From Bacteroidaceae bacterium (GTDB lineage: Bacteria; Bacteroidota; Bacteroidia; Bacteroidales; Bacteroidaceae), in assembly GCA_017379075.1 (NCBI GenBank), contig JAFNXL010000041.1, positions 1 through 64,000 of the forward strand: a DNA stretch of 64,000 nt, given 5' to 3'. Position numbers and translations under genes: made by a program. Below the pieces are notes generated by a model. It made no database searches. It saw nothing but the letters and a program-made list of their open reading frames with translations, and was not told where the DNA came from. Positions 52,119-61,286 of this stretch are shown here, piece by piece (positions within the stretch are counted from its first letter, which is position 1; each line of letters begins with the position of its first letter).

Positions 52119-52366
52119 GTGTTTTTGATTTATATGTTTAACTATTCGTGTCTGATAAGAATATTTGGCCCTTTTATCAACCCATAATTTATTGGACAGT
52201 TGTTGTGACCCTTAGAGGGTCTTGACTGTTGTCAATAGCTGCATTGTAAGACATAAAAACAAGTTTGGCGGACACCCATATTTCTGGATATCGTCCCCAA
52301 ACTGGGTCATGGCCTTCCGCTTTGCCGCAGTCCTGTCGCTGCGGCAGATGGAATGCCAATGCGGTG

Positions 52367-53371
52367 TTAATAAGGCTTTACAAAGCGGTTTGTACTGAAT
52401 GTCCATTCACCGTTCTTCAGCGTGGTTTCCACGTAGAAGCCGGGAAGGGCTTGGTTGTCCAATGTCCAAAACCGTGGGAAGTAGTTTGCCGGCAAGGAGC
52501 GTATGATGTGCTGCAGAGTCTCCAGTTCGGCAACGGCATCCTTTTCGTCAGAAAGAAGCACAACGTCTGATGTCAAATCCTGGTTCTGATAGATGAGTAG
52601 GTCAAATTTCTTCTCCGTCGGAAGAATCTCCTTTGCTTCTGCCTTATACCTTTCTGTGATTTCGTGGCTGAGAGTCCGCATGAGCGCTTGAAGACAGGCT
52701 GTTGAAGTCTCGCAGAATGTCATGGTGTTTTCGGCCAACAGACTTCTGTGGCTAAAACAGCGGGACAGAAGACGACCGTGCATGAATTTGCCTTTGTCGA
52801 GAGGTAAATCAACAAAGTAAAGGGCCGTTATATAGCCAAACATATTCAATGGGTCAGAGATTCCATAGAACGTGCCGCTGAGTGCTGGCGCATGATAAGC
52901 GAGTCTGTCCTTTTTGTGATAGTTGTCCTTTATGCTTTGGGGAATCTCATCGCGGGTCATGCCGGCAATGCTGTCCAGATAGAAATACTTGTGGTGCTGT
53001 GTCCAAGTTCTTCGTCTCTTGCTTTTGGGCACTTTAACTCCATTGTATTTCCTTCCAATGCGTTTCTGTTCAATCACTATTGACCAGAAGTGCCTTCTGT
53101 CTGGATATTCTTTTGTGCGCAGATTCAGCAAGTGAATGTTCCTTGTGCGGGATTTGTCAATTCTCGGATTGGAGTATCCTCTTTTGGGATGGTAAATGCA
53201 ATTCACCACTTCGTCTGCCGAGTCAACAGGTACGGTCTCGCCTTTCATGTACAGGCGGTAACGCTCTTTCATCATTTCAACGCTGACATTGCCTTGGGCA
53301 GCAATTCCCTGTGTCAGGAAGAATGTGCCTACTGTAAGCAGCACGCTCAGAATGGATTTTAGTTTACACAT
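52367..53371 (-). CDS. Secreted protein of unknown function
   Basis: A 334-aa exported protein (signal peptide about 1-25, ending GIAAQ). The N-terminal half is basic, with RRRTWTQHHKYFYLD and the regularly hydrophobic MFGYITALYFVDLPL. The C-terminal part (KFDLLIYQNQDLTSDVVLL, HIIRSLPANYFPRFWTLDNQ, PGFYVETTLKNGEWTFST) looks weakly like the end of the neighbour at 53394 (FSVLLYQTPESSNQ, YNPFYTADFRLMTGRYYHVTVNKCGW). No family was recognised. It lies 22 nt downstream of the 53394 gene and 248 nt before the 51057 gene, in a unit of three. Confidence 0.65.
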   Translation of the reverse strand: MCKLKSILSVLLTVGTFFLTQGIAAQGNVSVEMMKERYRLYMKGETVPVDSADEVVNCIYHPKRGYSNPRIDKSRTRNIHLLNLRTKEYPDRRHFWSIVIEQKRIGRKYNGVKVPKSKRRRTWTQHHKYFYLDSIAGMTRDEIPQSIKDNYHKKDRLAYHAPALSGTFYGISDPLNMFGYITALYFVDLPLDKGKFMHGRLLSRCFSHRSLLAENTMTFCETSTACLQALMRTLSHEITERYKAEAKEILPTEKKFDLLIYQNQDLTSDVVLLSDEKDAVAELETLQHIIRSLPANYFPRFWTLDNQALPGFYVETTLKNGEWTFSTNRFVKPY

Positions 53372-53393
53372 AATGAAAAGTTTTTTGTTAATA

Positions 53394-54383
53394 TTATAAT
53401 GTCATGTAGTCCTTGACCAGCCAACCGCATTTATTTACGGTTACATGATAGTATCGGCCTGTCATGAGACGGAAATCGGCAGTGTAAAACGGATTATAGG
53501 CGTTGTGCCTAAGGTTTTCCACAAACGTCTTCATTGAAATGAATGCGTTTTCCGTTTCTTTGTCTGGCTGTTCCGGGAGCAGGAGTTTTAAGGTATATTC
53601 CTTTTCCTGATTTGAGGATTCCGGAGTTTGATAGAGCAAAACGGAGAAACTGCGCTCAGGCGTAGCCTCTGATGTGAAGTTGGTGTAAAAGGTAAGACAC
53701 TTGCCCAACAGCGCCGCACCGCTATGCACTTTGCTTTGCCAGTCGCCGTCCAATGTGTTGCAGAACGATGCGTATGAGAAGAAGTCGGCATGGCAACGTA
53801 CTGTGCTGCTCCCTCCCACCATGCGCGACGAAGAATTGTAGCTCACCACCGAGATGCGGGGCGAAACTATGAAGCCCATATAGTGTTGAGGAAACCGTAG
53901 CGCCACGAAATCGCCCTCTTGCCAGTCTTTCGATTTGGCCAGTTTCTCTTTTACCTTTTTTAATAGTCTGGGCTGAGGATTGCCGTTTTTGTCGTGGAGT
54001 TCCATCAGAGTGAACCGATTAGTGCCCCAGCTCCAGACACCACGCATGCCCTGAAGTTGTTCGTCGGCATGGCATCTGAGCGGTGAGGAGAGCAAAAGGT
54101 TGCTCCCGCGTATGACGTTATAAACGACAGAGTCTGCACAGGCATAAGGTGATTTCTTGAACTGGGTGTCCTTGTACTTATAGAAAGCGGCTGTCATTTC
54201 TTCCACAGACACGGTGTCATTGAAGAAATAGGAACGTACATGGTTTCCGCCTGTGTTCTGTTCGTATTCCATCCAACGCTTGCTCAAATGGTCATTGGGG
54301 AATCTTCGTTCATCATTTTCCGCTAATGCCGGCAATGAACCGCACATGGCAGCCAATGCAAGTGATAAAACCAAATTCTTCAT
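53394..54383 (-). CDS. Secreted protein of unknown function
   Basis: A 329-aa exported protein (signal peptide about 1-21, ending PALAE). The sequence has a mixed alpha/beta look: SVEEMTAAFYKYKDTQF, GVWSWGTNRFTLMELHDKNG, VALRFPQHYMGFIVSPRI and FSVLLYQTPESSNQ. The C-terminal end shares a weak pattern with the neighbouring 334-aa protein, which suggests an old duplication. No known domain was found. A -7 box TAATTTTG lies on the minus strand at 54432-54425. Together with the following secreted genes it probably makes an operon next to the regulator gene at 54601. Confidence 0.65.
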   Translation of the reverse strand: MKNLVLSLALAAMCGSLPALAENDERRFPNDHLSKRWMEYEQNTGGNHVRSYFFNDTVSVEEMTAAFYKYKDTQFKKSPYACADSVVYNVIRGSNLLLSSPLRCHADEQLQGMRGVWSWGTNRFTLMELHDKNGNPQPRLLKKVKEKLAKSKDWQEGDFVALRFPQHYMGFIVSPRISVVSYNSSSRMVGGSSTVRCHADFFSYASFCNTLDGDWQSKVHSGAALLGKCLTFYTNFTSEATPERSFSVLLYQTPESSNQEKEYTLKLLLPEQPDKETENAFISMKTFVENLRHNAYNPFYTADFRLMTGRYYHVTVNKCGWLVKDYMTL

Positions 54384-54528
54384 AATACATCTGTTTAAAG
54401 GTTATACGGAACTGTTGTCGCTTGCAAAATTACAGATAAGCACCGTTGCAGGGAAGAAATTTCTTTCACATTATTTCACAAAATGAGATGTGGTTTGGTT
54501 TTCAGTAGTTTACGTTGATGGCTTGGTT

Positions 54529-54585
54529 TTTTCACAAAACTTCACAAAAACAGATAATGCCGTTTTTTGTGAAGTCTTGTGAAAA
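54529..54585 (-). terminator. Terminator of the TPR regulator gene
   Basis: A 22-bp arm at 54529-54550 pairs with 54564-54585 with one mismatch, 15 nt past the stop codon of the minus-strand regulator. It is A/T-rich with T runs at the end. A related TTTCACA sequence occurs again near 54472, so the motif is repeated in this gap. Confidence 0.65.
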
Positions 54586-54600
54586 CTATAGACCGAATTT

Positions 54601-56295
54601 TCAGAGACTCTTTATCCTGATGTCAAAATCCTTGGCTCCGCCTTCCTCACCGAACAGCTTTGACAGCATGCGGCTGCGCATGTTGCTGATGTTACTTGCG
54701 GAGATTTGGGTCAGATAGATGATGTCGTTTATGCGCAGTCCCAATCTGGTCAGTACGCATATCTGGTACTCGCTGACGGAGACCTTCGGATTGGTCTTAA
54801 TGTTACACAGTGCGGGGAAGTATTTCTCTGCCGTGCTGTACAGATCGGTCCATTCGCTCTTGGAAAGATATTCTTTTCTTGCCTTCAGTTTTTGGAAAAC
54901 GACAATAAGGGCAGGCTCTTCTGCCAGTCGGTTCATCAGGTTGGCAGTAACCTGGTTCATCATTTCTGTCTCGTAATGCGCAATTCTCTCGTTCAGCTGC
55001 TGTATGGTTTCTGCCTGCTTGTGATAGCTGTTCAGGTCTATGGCCTGTTGGTTCAGTTGGTCGTTGAGTGCAGTTATGATGGATATTTTTTCCTCAATCA
55101 GACCATTCAGCTCGTCCAGTTTCCTGTTGTTATTGCCAATTAGTACGTTCAGCCTGGAGTTCTCGCGCTTTACAACTACCAACTGACGTTCGTTTCTCCT
55201 TATCCGTCTGCGCAGCAACAGCACAAAGACGGACATGACTGCAGCAAAAAGCAGGATGAAAGCAATCCCTCTGTACAGCCTCAGTTGTACGTTCTTGGAT
55301 TCCAACTCCTTTCTGTGTGCAACTTCCTGATGACGCATATAGTTGTACATCGACTGTGCGTTCTGTAGCTTCTGCGCGGTCTGTATGTTGAATAATGTGT
55401 CGCTGGCCAGTTTCAGTTTTTTGAAATAATAGTTGGCAGAGTCAAGTTTCCCGGTTTCCAGATAATATGTTCCCTTGATGTGGAAATAGGATTCCCATCC
55501 GCTCTTGGTCTCGTCTTTAATGCGGGAATAGCCCGAAATGGCCTCGTATTCGTCCATGGCGGCCTTGGCCTTGTCCAGCTCGCCTTGCTGTATGTACCAT
55601 TTGATGCAAAGCCCCTTTACCCTTGCCGCTTTTTTGGAATAGCCCATGGCCTTGAAGCGTTCTGCAGCCATTTCCCTCAGTTCCAGGGCTTCGCTGATAC
55701 GTCCCAGATCAATGAGGACATTTGACTTGTTGCCCCAGATGGTTATCACGTTGATGGTGTCATTGGCCTTTTGAGCATAGTGTTCCGCCAGTCCGTAGGC
55801 CCGCAAGGCGCTGTCCGGCATGGCATGATTGTTGTAGATGCGGGCAATCTGCCCGTAGATGTCGCCCATCTGCGCGTAATTGCAGCCCAGGGCGGAAGTG
55901 TCGGCCGTGCCCACAGCCTCATTGAAACAGCGCAACGTTGCCGGCTCGTCGCCCAGCTCAAGATAGGAGCATCCCTTTAAATAATGTGCTGTCATGCGTT
56001 CGTTAGGCGTGCCGTGCGCGTTGTAATACGAGACCAGTAGGTTGGAAATGCTGTCCGATGTGAAGCCTATGCCAGCATGGCGCTGTGCCTGCGTGCGTAG
56101 CAGGAGATGGCGCATACGTTTCGCTTGGGGCATCTGTCTGGCTTCGTCGCTCATGGCATCCAACATGCGATAGGCGGAATCGGGTTCCGCCGCCATCAAA
56201 CTGTCCGCCACGGCCAGTTTGCGCTCAAACTCGCCGTGTTCCGTACATGCCACCAGGGCGGTGAGTAGGAGAGGAAAGAGTATTTTTCTTACCAT
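54601..56295 (-). CDS. TPR - transmembrane - coiled coil - HTH regulator
   Basis: A 564-aa signalling protein. The N-terminus is a lipoprotein-like signal (LVAC, C17) or an uncleaved membrane anchor. Residues about 20-315 are tetratricopeptide-type helices (for example ALRCFNEAV, AYGLAEHYAQKANDT, GYSRIKDETKSGWESYF). A transmembrane helix RGIAFILLFAAVMSVFVLLL follows near 343-363, then a coiled coil (to about 455) and a C-terminal LuxR-like helix-turn-helix: SVSEYQICVLTRLGLRINDII, then LTQISASNISNMRSRML. Such proteins are found across Bacteroidetes next to surface-protein loci and are thought to pass a periplasmic signal to DNA. It probably controls nearby secreted genes. Upstream lie three tandem promoter copies. 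Confidence 0.75.
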   Translation of the reverse strand: MVRKILFPLLLTALVACTEHGEFERKLAVADSLMAAEPDSAYRMLDAMSDEARQMPQAKRMRHLLLRTQAQRHAGIGFTSDSISNLLVSYYNAHGTPNERMTAHYLKGCSYLELGDEPATLRCFNEAVGTADTSALGCNYAQMGDIYGQIARIYNNHAMPDSALRAYGLAEHYAQKANDTINVITIWGNKSNVLIDLGRISEALELREMAAERFKAMGYSKKAARVKGLCIKWYIQQGELDKAKAAMDEYEAISGYSRIKDETKSGWESYFHIKGTYYLETGKLDSANYYFKKLKLASDTLFNIQTAQKLQNAQSMYNYMRHQEVAHRKELESKNVQLRLYRGIAFILLFAAVMSVFVLLLRRRIRRNERQLVVVKRENSRLNVLIGNNNRKLDELNGLIEEKISIITALNDQLNQQAIDLNSYHKQAETIQQLNERIAHYETEMMNQVTANLMNRLAEEPALIVVFQKLKARKEYLSKSEWTDLYSTAEKYFPALCNIKTNPKVSVSEYQICVLTRLGLRINDIIYLTQISASNISNMRSRMLSKLFGEEGGAKDFDIRIKSL

Positions 56296-56312
56296 ATTGT
56301 AGGTGTTATGGT

Positions 56313-56534
56313 ACAAAGGTACGATTAAGCGAGCGAAATACCAAGTTTACTTGGGTATTTCCGAGCGGCAGTACCTTCGGCGCAAGACAAAGTTACGGTT
56401 AAGCGAGCGAAATAGCAAGTTTACTTGAATATTTCCGAGCGGTAGTACCTTCGGCGCAAGACAAAGATACGATTAAGCGGGCTAAATACCAAGTTCGCCT
56501 GTGTATATCCGAGCGGCATCCCTTTCGGGGACAG
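56313..56534 (-). repeat. Three tandem 74-bp repeats, each a complete promoter
   Basis: Units start at 56313, 56387 and 56461, exactly 74 bp apart. Read on the minus strand each unit has TTG, 20 bp, then TAnnTTTG: TTG 56344-56342 with TACCTTTG 56321-56314; TTG 56418-56416 with TAACTTTG 56395-56388; TTG 56492-56490 with TATCTTTG 56469-56462. Between them lies a near-palindromic AAATACC-N-TTTACTTG-GGTATTT segment and the conserved GAGCGG...CTTCGGCGCAAG. Units 1 and 2 are nearly identical; unit 3 is more diverged. All three point at the regulator gene. Confidence 0.75.
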
Positions 56535-56954
56535 CAGAAAAAAGCATCGTTTTCCGGCATTTCACAATGACTGTTTTCCTGCATACTTGTCACATTCCTG
56601 AAACATAGTGCTTAAATTGTTGTAGCACAGTGGTGAAAAAGTTTTTTCTCTGTGGTGAAAGTTATGTTCCAGCTGATGAAACGTACGTTCCAACTGATGA
56701 AACATACGTTCCAAGGAATGGAACGAACTTTTCACTGTTGACAAAAAACTTTTTCAGTTAAGCTAAAAAACAATTTCTCTTAATGCGGACAAGTTTTTTA
56801 TGGCTTTGCCCTGGATGCGCTGAATTAGGTAAGTCCTTTGGAGTTGTTTGTTTTTCATAAAGGACATATTTTGCGTCAATGTTTCGGTATGTTGAGAAAA
56901 TGCCGTATCTTTGCGCAGATTTGTCAGACTTTACATATACATTATATATAATAT
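56535..56954. other. Intergenic stretch with short direct repeats, no gene
   Basis: About 420 nt without a convincing gene. At 56666-56724 a 21-bp unit (GTTCCANCTGATGAAACNTAC) occurs twice in direct tandem and once in part, and GTGGTGAAA occurs twice near 56630-56660. A minus-strand frame over these repeats gives only a repetitive peptide (FHQLERT). A TATCTTTG sequence at 56906-56913 on the plus strand is the probable -7 box of the TerB-DnaJ gene. Confidence 0.45.
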
Positions 56955-57773
56955 ATGCGTTTCTTCAGGTGGGTATTGGCTTTAGGGGGATTCATACAGC
57001 GCGGGCCGTTTTTCTTCCGCATTTGGTATGCTTTTGTCGGTTACTGGATTGGCAGTGTGATAGACAATTACCTCTATTCCTTTTTCAAAGGGAAATCCGG
57101 GATGGGAAGTGAAAGGGCATACGGCAGCTCTTCCTCTTCGCAAAATGATCTGTTGCGTGCGCTGATGACGGTGTTTGCCCATGTCATACATGCGGACGGC
57201 CGAATCATGCACAGCGAAATGGAATATGTAAGGAATTTCCTGCGGACACAGTTTGGCGGTTCTCAGGAGAGCAGGGGCGAGGAGGTTATTCTGCAGATTT
57301 TCCAGCAAAAGAAAGCGATGCCGGTGGCGCAATGGGAAAGGAATGTGGCCATCAGTTGTCAGATGTTGGCCATGTATATGCCTTCTCATCAGCGCATCCA
57401 ACTGATGCAAGTGCTGATACAGATGGCCAAGGTGGATGCTACTATTGCGCCCGTTGAGATTCAGGCTTTGCGCTTCATCGCCACCTATTTGGGCCTTGGC
57501 GCCCACTTGGTTGACCAACTTTTGGGTGGTACATATTCTTCCTCTCAGTCTTATTCTTCATTCAATAGTCTGGACGAAGCCTATCGTACACTTGGCATTT
57601 CATCAAGTGCGACGGACGATGAGGTGCGCAAGGCCTACCGCAAGCTGGCGTTGAAGTACCATCCCGACAAGGTGGCCCAACAAGGCGAGGCAGCCCGCGA
57701 TGCGGCAGCTGCCCAGTTCAGCAAGATTACAGAAGCGAAGGACCGCATCTATGCGGCAAGGGGGATGAAGTGA
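56955..57773 (+). CDS. TerB plus DnaJ-domain protein (DjlA-like)
   Basis: A 272-aa protein. An N-terminal hydrophobic stretch ([19 protein letters not shown]) suggests a membrane anchor. Residues about 60-180 form a TerB-like helical domain ([51 protein letters not shown]). A C-terminal J domain (about 205-272) carries the HPD motif in ALKYHPDKV, so it should stimulate an Hsp70 ATPase. This order matches DjlA co-chaperones. The -7 box TATCTTTG at 56906-56913 supports the start at 56955. It is convergent with the small gene that follows. Confidence 0.88.
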   Translation: MRFFRWVLALGGFIQRGPFFFRIWYAFVGYWIGSVIDNYLYSFFKGKSGMGSERAYGSSSSSQNDLLRALMTVFAHVIHADGRIMHSEMEYVRNFLRTQFGGSQESRGEEVILQIFQQKKAMPVAQWERNVAISCQMLAMYMPSHQRIQLMQVLIQMAKVDATIAPVEIQALRFIATYLGLGAHLVDQLLGGTYSSSQSYSSFNSLDEAYRTLGISSSATDDEVRKAYRKLALKYHPDKVAQQGEAARDAAAAQFSKITEAKDRIYAARGMK

Positions 57774-57786
57774 TATCGCAACGAAA

Positions 57787-58041
57787 TTATACCGGAGAAA
57801 CCATGATTTCGAATCCTTCCTGGGTCTGGTTGATGGATTCGATGCGGAACTGCTTGCTGCCGTTACTGGTGCAGAAATTGACATAGTTCCTGAAGAACGC
57901 GGTGTAGTCCGTGTCTGTGGGCACCAGTTTGGTGATGTTGCTGATGTCAAGAACCTCGCCCACTTTATGGGCGGTGTCAAGCAAAATGGCAATTGAGGAA
58001 TCAAGGACTCCCTTCAATGTGGCAATAATGGTCTTTGTCAT
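57787..58041 (-). CDS. Small hypothetical protein
   Basis: An 84-aa protein, MTKTIIATLKGVLDSSIAILL... to ...FEIMVSPV. It has a helical first half (LDTAHKVGEVLDI) and a more beta-like second half. No signal peptide and no known family. It starts with a reasonable ATG and its frame is coding-like. The convergent TerB-DnaJ gene ends 13 nt away, and 143 nt of AT-rich sequence separate it from the AddB-like gene. Confidence 0.5.
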   Translation of the reverse strand: MTKTIIATLKGVLDSSIAILLDTAHKVGEVLDISNITKLVPTDTDYTAFFRNYVNFCTSNGSKQFRIESINQTQEGFEIMVSPV

Positions 58042-58184
58042 GGCTTCGCTGTTTTGACGTTACATCATAATAACTTCAAAATGCGTGCCATTATTATATC
58101 TTCCCGGAAAGTTTAAGAAACTTTGTGAGACGTTTATATTTGTTTACAATTTTGCTGTTTTTGTCATTTTTTTAGAAGATTCCT

Positions 58185-61070
58185 TTAATGACAAAGCATG
58201 TTGTAGGGACAGTATTTGCAATTGTCATTTTGGCATGTCTGCGTGAAGGGAATCTCTGGATTGAACAGTTCGGAAAGCACTCCCTTCAGTCGTTCCATGA
58301 ACTCTTCGGCATATTCGGAAAAATCCTCAATGGGAGCCTTCCCTATTTTCAGCGTGGGGTCATATTGTTTGTCGTCCGCCGCTTTTCCAACGAAGAAGAG
58401 CGCAGGAACAACGGGATGCTGTGGCTCTTCGTGCAGAAGCTGTGCCAGGGCATAAAGCATGGTTTGCAGATAGTAGCCGTTGCGTGTCTGCGAGGGAACG
58501 AACACCTTGTCCAGGTTGGATACGTCTTCATTGTGGCTTCCGCCCGTCTTGTAATCCACTATGCGGCATTTGCCGTCCATGATGTCAATGCGGTCAATGC
58601 GTCCGCCGGTGCGTACGGTCAGCGGTCCGGTGGGGTGGTCTATGGTCAGTGTCATGGAACGCTCGGTTTCCATGCCGATAATGGTGAAGGGGGTGTGCCG
58701 GAGGTCGTAACGGAAGAGCTGGGTCAGATAGGTCAGCAACACATTATAATATATAATCTGCTCTCCAGAATATTCGTTGGCGGGCTTTTGTCCCGATGAT
58801 AGGAATGCTTGTATGCGTTTTCTGCGTTCTTCGTCCTCTTCTATGGGATGGAACAGATGCACGTCGAACAGGATTTCCAGCAATGGCGCAATATGCAGTT
58901 TGGGCTGAGCCACGTAGGGGTTGAGATGCTCTTTCTGGATTTGCCGCGTGCCATAGCGTTCCATGATCTGTGTGTAGACCAGTTCGGCAGTGTCGTGCAG
59001 GATGGTTCCCAAAATGGGGAGCATGTTGGGCTCGTCTGGATTGTCCTTGGTCTTCAGCCCTGCCACATATTGGTAATAGAAACGTAAGGGACAGTCTATG
59101 TAAGTGTTGATGGCCGTCGGACTTAATATGCGTGCCTTGCCTTCGCTTTGGTGTCCAATTGCATATTTGGACAGCAGGAAGTCCATTGTCTCCTGGCTCT
59201 TCTCGGCCTTAAGTTCCTTTTGGTCACAAATTTGAGGTTCGGTGGTAATTCTGAAATTGCGGATGGGAAGGTCGGTCTCTGCTTGCAGTTGTCTAAGGAA
59301 ACGGCTCATTTCGTGGCGTGCATTTCCGGAACTGTGTTCATTGTAGACACAGGTGATGTATTCGGCACGCTGGATAAGGCGATAGAAGTAGTAGGCATAG
59401 ACCGCAATCTTATGACGGATGGTGGTCAGCCCGAAAGCCTCGCGCAAAGAAGCGGGAATCAGACTGCTCTCATGGATGTTCTTCGGCAGTCTGCCCTCTT
59501 CAAGATTGAGGATGAGCATGTGGCTGAAGTCCAGACAACGCGTCTCCAACACGCCCATAATCTGAATGCCCACAGCCGGTTCGCCGTGGAAGGGGATGTT
59601 TATGCCAGCCAAAAGGTTGCGCAGAAGACGGCGCAGGGTGGCCTGTTCCACCTTCAACGGGATGTCATCACGCTGGATCAGTTGGAGCAACTGCTGCAAC
59701 ATCCTGTGTGTTTGGAAAATGGCTTCAATGTAGAGCTGTTCGTAAAGGTTGGGGTTCTCTATAGTGGAAAAGTTTTTTCCCACTTGGCGGATAAGCGTAA
59801 TCAGGTATTGCAGCAGGGTCTCGTTGTTCCCTTCGGTATATTGCACGGCATAATCCGCATCAATCATGTGGTAGTAGGGATGCTTGAGCAATGTACGCAG
59901 GACCGAGCGCCTGAATTGTTTCCGATGGGTGTCGTAACCCTCGGTCTGCAAGTTTACCAAGGCTGTGACGAAACTGTACACCGGCGTGTCTCTCAACGGG
60001 AATCCCATGGTGGCATTCATGGCTTTGGGATGACCGGGTTCCCCTTCGTGTGGAATGGAATGCAGGAGCGGCAGCAGTTGGGATTCGTCACAAAGGACAA
60101 TGGCATTGTTCCGGGTTATCGGGTCCAGGTCTCCTTGCAGCCATGAGGTGGCGTAACGTGCCTGGGCATTGTCAAAGCTGGTGGAAACGTATGTGATGTC
60201 CTTTATCTTGGAAATGTTGTCGAAGAACTCTTCTGGCAGTTCACTGCCCAGAAGGCTGAGGTTGTGCCGCATGAACAGGCCGGCCTCGTTGCTTTCCGCA
60301 TAAGTGTAGTATATGTCATAATCCCAGTAGAAATACGCCCGGTGTGCTTTCTTGAGGATAAGCATAAGCTGTTCTTCCACATCATTCAGCACATTGAAAC
60401 CGGCAAACACGATGTGTTCGGGCAGTTTCTCCAGCATTTCCTCCCGTGCGCTGTCTTCTTTTATCCGCTCAATGACATTGCGGAACAAGGCTCCTTCGTA
60501 CAGGCATCCGCGTTCCTCTTGCGCCTGTTTCAGACGGGAATAGAGTTCGTACATGTGTTCCCATAGTTGCAGGAACCGCTTTTGCAGGACTGAATTTCTC
60601 TCAAGGTCGAAATGCTGGAAGAAGTTGCGCAAAGCCTCTTCCTGCTCGGGCGTGAGGAAGGACAGGTCTGTCATTTCCTGCAAGTCGTGGATGTTGGCAA
60701 ACAGATTTTTGGCATCGGACAGATGCTTGTCTATGTCGTCAAAGTCGGCCAGAAGCATTTCCCCCCAACCGTAAAACTGGTCCAGCGTTTCGGTGGCGTC
60801 CTCGCCCATCACTTCGCTGTATATCTTGTAAAGCATACAGACTGATTCGATGTTTTCCGCTCTTGACAGGTCGGTCAGCTTCATGAAGATGTCTCCCATT
60901 GTGCAGTAGCGTGGTGCCCACACCGGTTCGGGGCTGATTCGGGCAAGTTCCTGGTTGAGGAACAGACTGGCACGTTTGTTGGGAAAAACCACCGTAACCC
61001 GATTCAGGTTCTTTCCGAATTTCTTCAGCAGGTCTGAAGCCACCAACGAGAGAAAACTTTGCTTGGACAT
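58185..61070 (-). CDS. AddB-like PD-(D/E)XK nuclease subunit with Fe-S cysteines
   Basis: A 961-aa protein, the probable partner of the AddA-like subunit at 915-4151 in double-strand-break end processing. The N-terminal region (VVFPNKRASLFLNQEL) is the degenerate helicase-like part of AddB/RexB proteins and lacks a Walker A motif. The C-terminal nuclease has GGRIDRIDIMDG and CRIVDYKTG, i.e. the D and DxK residues. Four cysteines fit the AddB iron-sulfur staple: one in YIDCPLRFYY and three in CQNDNCKYCPYNMLC (the last ones at the extreme C-terminus, with one extra). A promoter with both boxes lies at 61114-61144. Confidence 0.85.
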   Translation of the reverse strand: MSKQSFLSLVASDLLKKFGKNLNRVTVVFPNKRASLFLNQELARISPEPVWAPRYCTMGDIFMKLTDLSRAENIESVCMLYKIYSEVMGEDATETLDQFYGWGEMLLADFDDIDKHLSDAKNLFANIHDLQEMTDLSFLTPEQEEALRNFFQHFDLERNSVLQKRFLQLWEHMYELYSRLKQAQEERGCLYEGALFRNVIERIKEDSAREEMLEKLPEHIVFAGFNVLNDVEEQLMLILKKAHRAYFYWDYDIYYTYAESNEAGLFMRHNLSLLGSELPEEFFDNISKIKDITYVSTSFDNAQARYATSWLQGDLDPITRNNAIVLCDESQLLPLLHSIPHEGEPGHPKAMNATMGFPLRDTPVYSFVTALVNLQTEGYDTHRKQFRRSVLRTLLKHPYYHMIDADYAVQYTEGNNETLLQYLITLIRQVGKNFSTIENPNLYEQLYIEAIFQTHRMLQQLLQLIQRDDIPLKVEQATLRRLLRNLLAGINIPFHGEPAVGIQIMGVLETRCLDFSHMLILNLEEGRLPKNIHESSLIPASLREAFGLTTIRHKIAVYAYYFYRLIQRAEYITCVYNEHSSGNARHEMSRFLRQLQAETDLPIRNFRITTEPQICDQKELKAEKSQETMDFLLSKYAIGHQSEGKARILSPTAINTYIDCPLRFYYQYVAGLKTKDNPDEPNMLPILGTILHDTAELVYTQIMERYGTRQIQKEHLNPYVAQPKLHIAPLLEILFDVHLFHPIEEDEERRKRIQAFLSSGQKPANEYSGEQIIYYNVLLTYLTQLFRYDLRHTPFTIIGMETERSMTLTIDHPTGPLTVRTGGRIDRIDIMDGKCRIVDYKTGGSHNEDVSNLDKVFVPSQTRNGYYLQTMLYALAQLLHEEPQHPVVPALFFVGKAADDKQYDPTLKIGKAPIEDFSEYAEEFMERLKGVLSELFNPEIPFTQTCQNDNCKYCPYNMLCH

Positions 61071-61113
61071 ATACTGTTTGCGTTTGTGTGAGAAAATAGA
61101 GGTTATGCACAGA

Positions 61114-61144
61114 CAAAGTTACGGGAATTTGTCTGATAGAACAA
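61114..61144 (-). promoter_or_regulatory. Promoter of the AddB-like gene
   Basis: On the minus strand TTG (61144-61142), 20 bp, TAACTTTG (61121-61114), matching the consensus, about 44 nt before the start codon at 61070. Confidence 0.65.
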
Positions 61145-61286
61145 GACCGTACAGATATTCTTGTTCCCTAAAATGCCGTAACAATGTTAATTTTTATTAA
61201 ATACCCACAATTTATGCGTGGGAAATGTAATTTATTGCCGCTATTTACGTCTATAATGTGTACTTTTGCTCTCACATAACATCAGC

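Noticed and set aside
52324..52345. GCCGCAG/CTGCGGC hairpin as terminator of the 52367 gene
   Set aside because: A stem is present but no U tract follows on the minus strand, so a terminator call is not supported.
56313..56534. CRISPR-like array
   Set aside because: Three 74-bp units lie directly end to end without spacers, and no cas genes occur in the window; they are promoter repeats.
56562..56744. Small minus-strand frame with FHQLERT repeats
   Set aside because: It only translates the 21-bp tandem repeat and has no ribosome site or homologous pattern.
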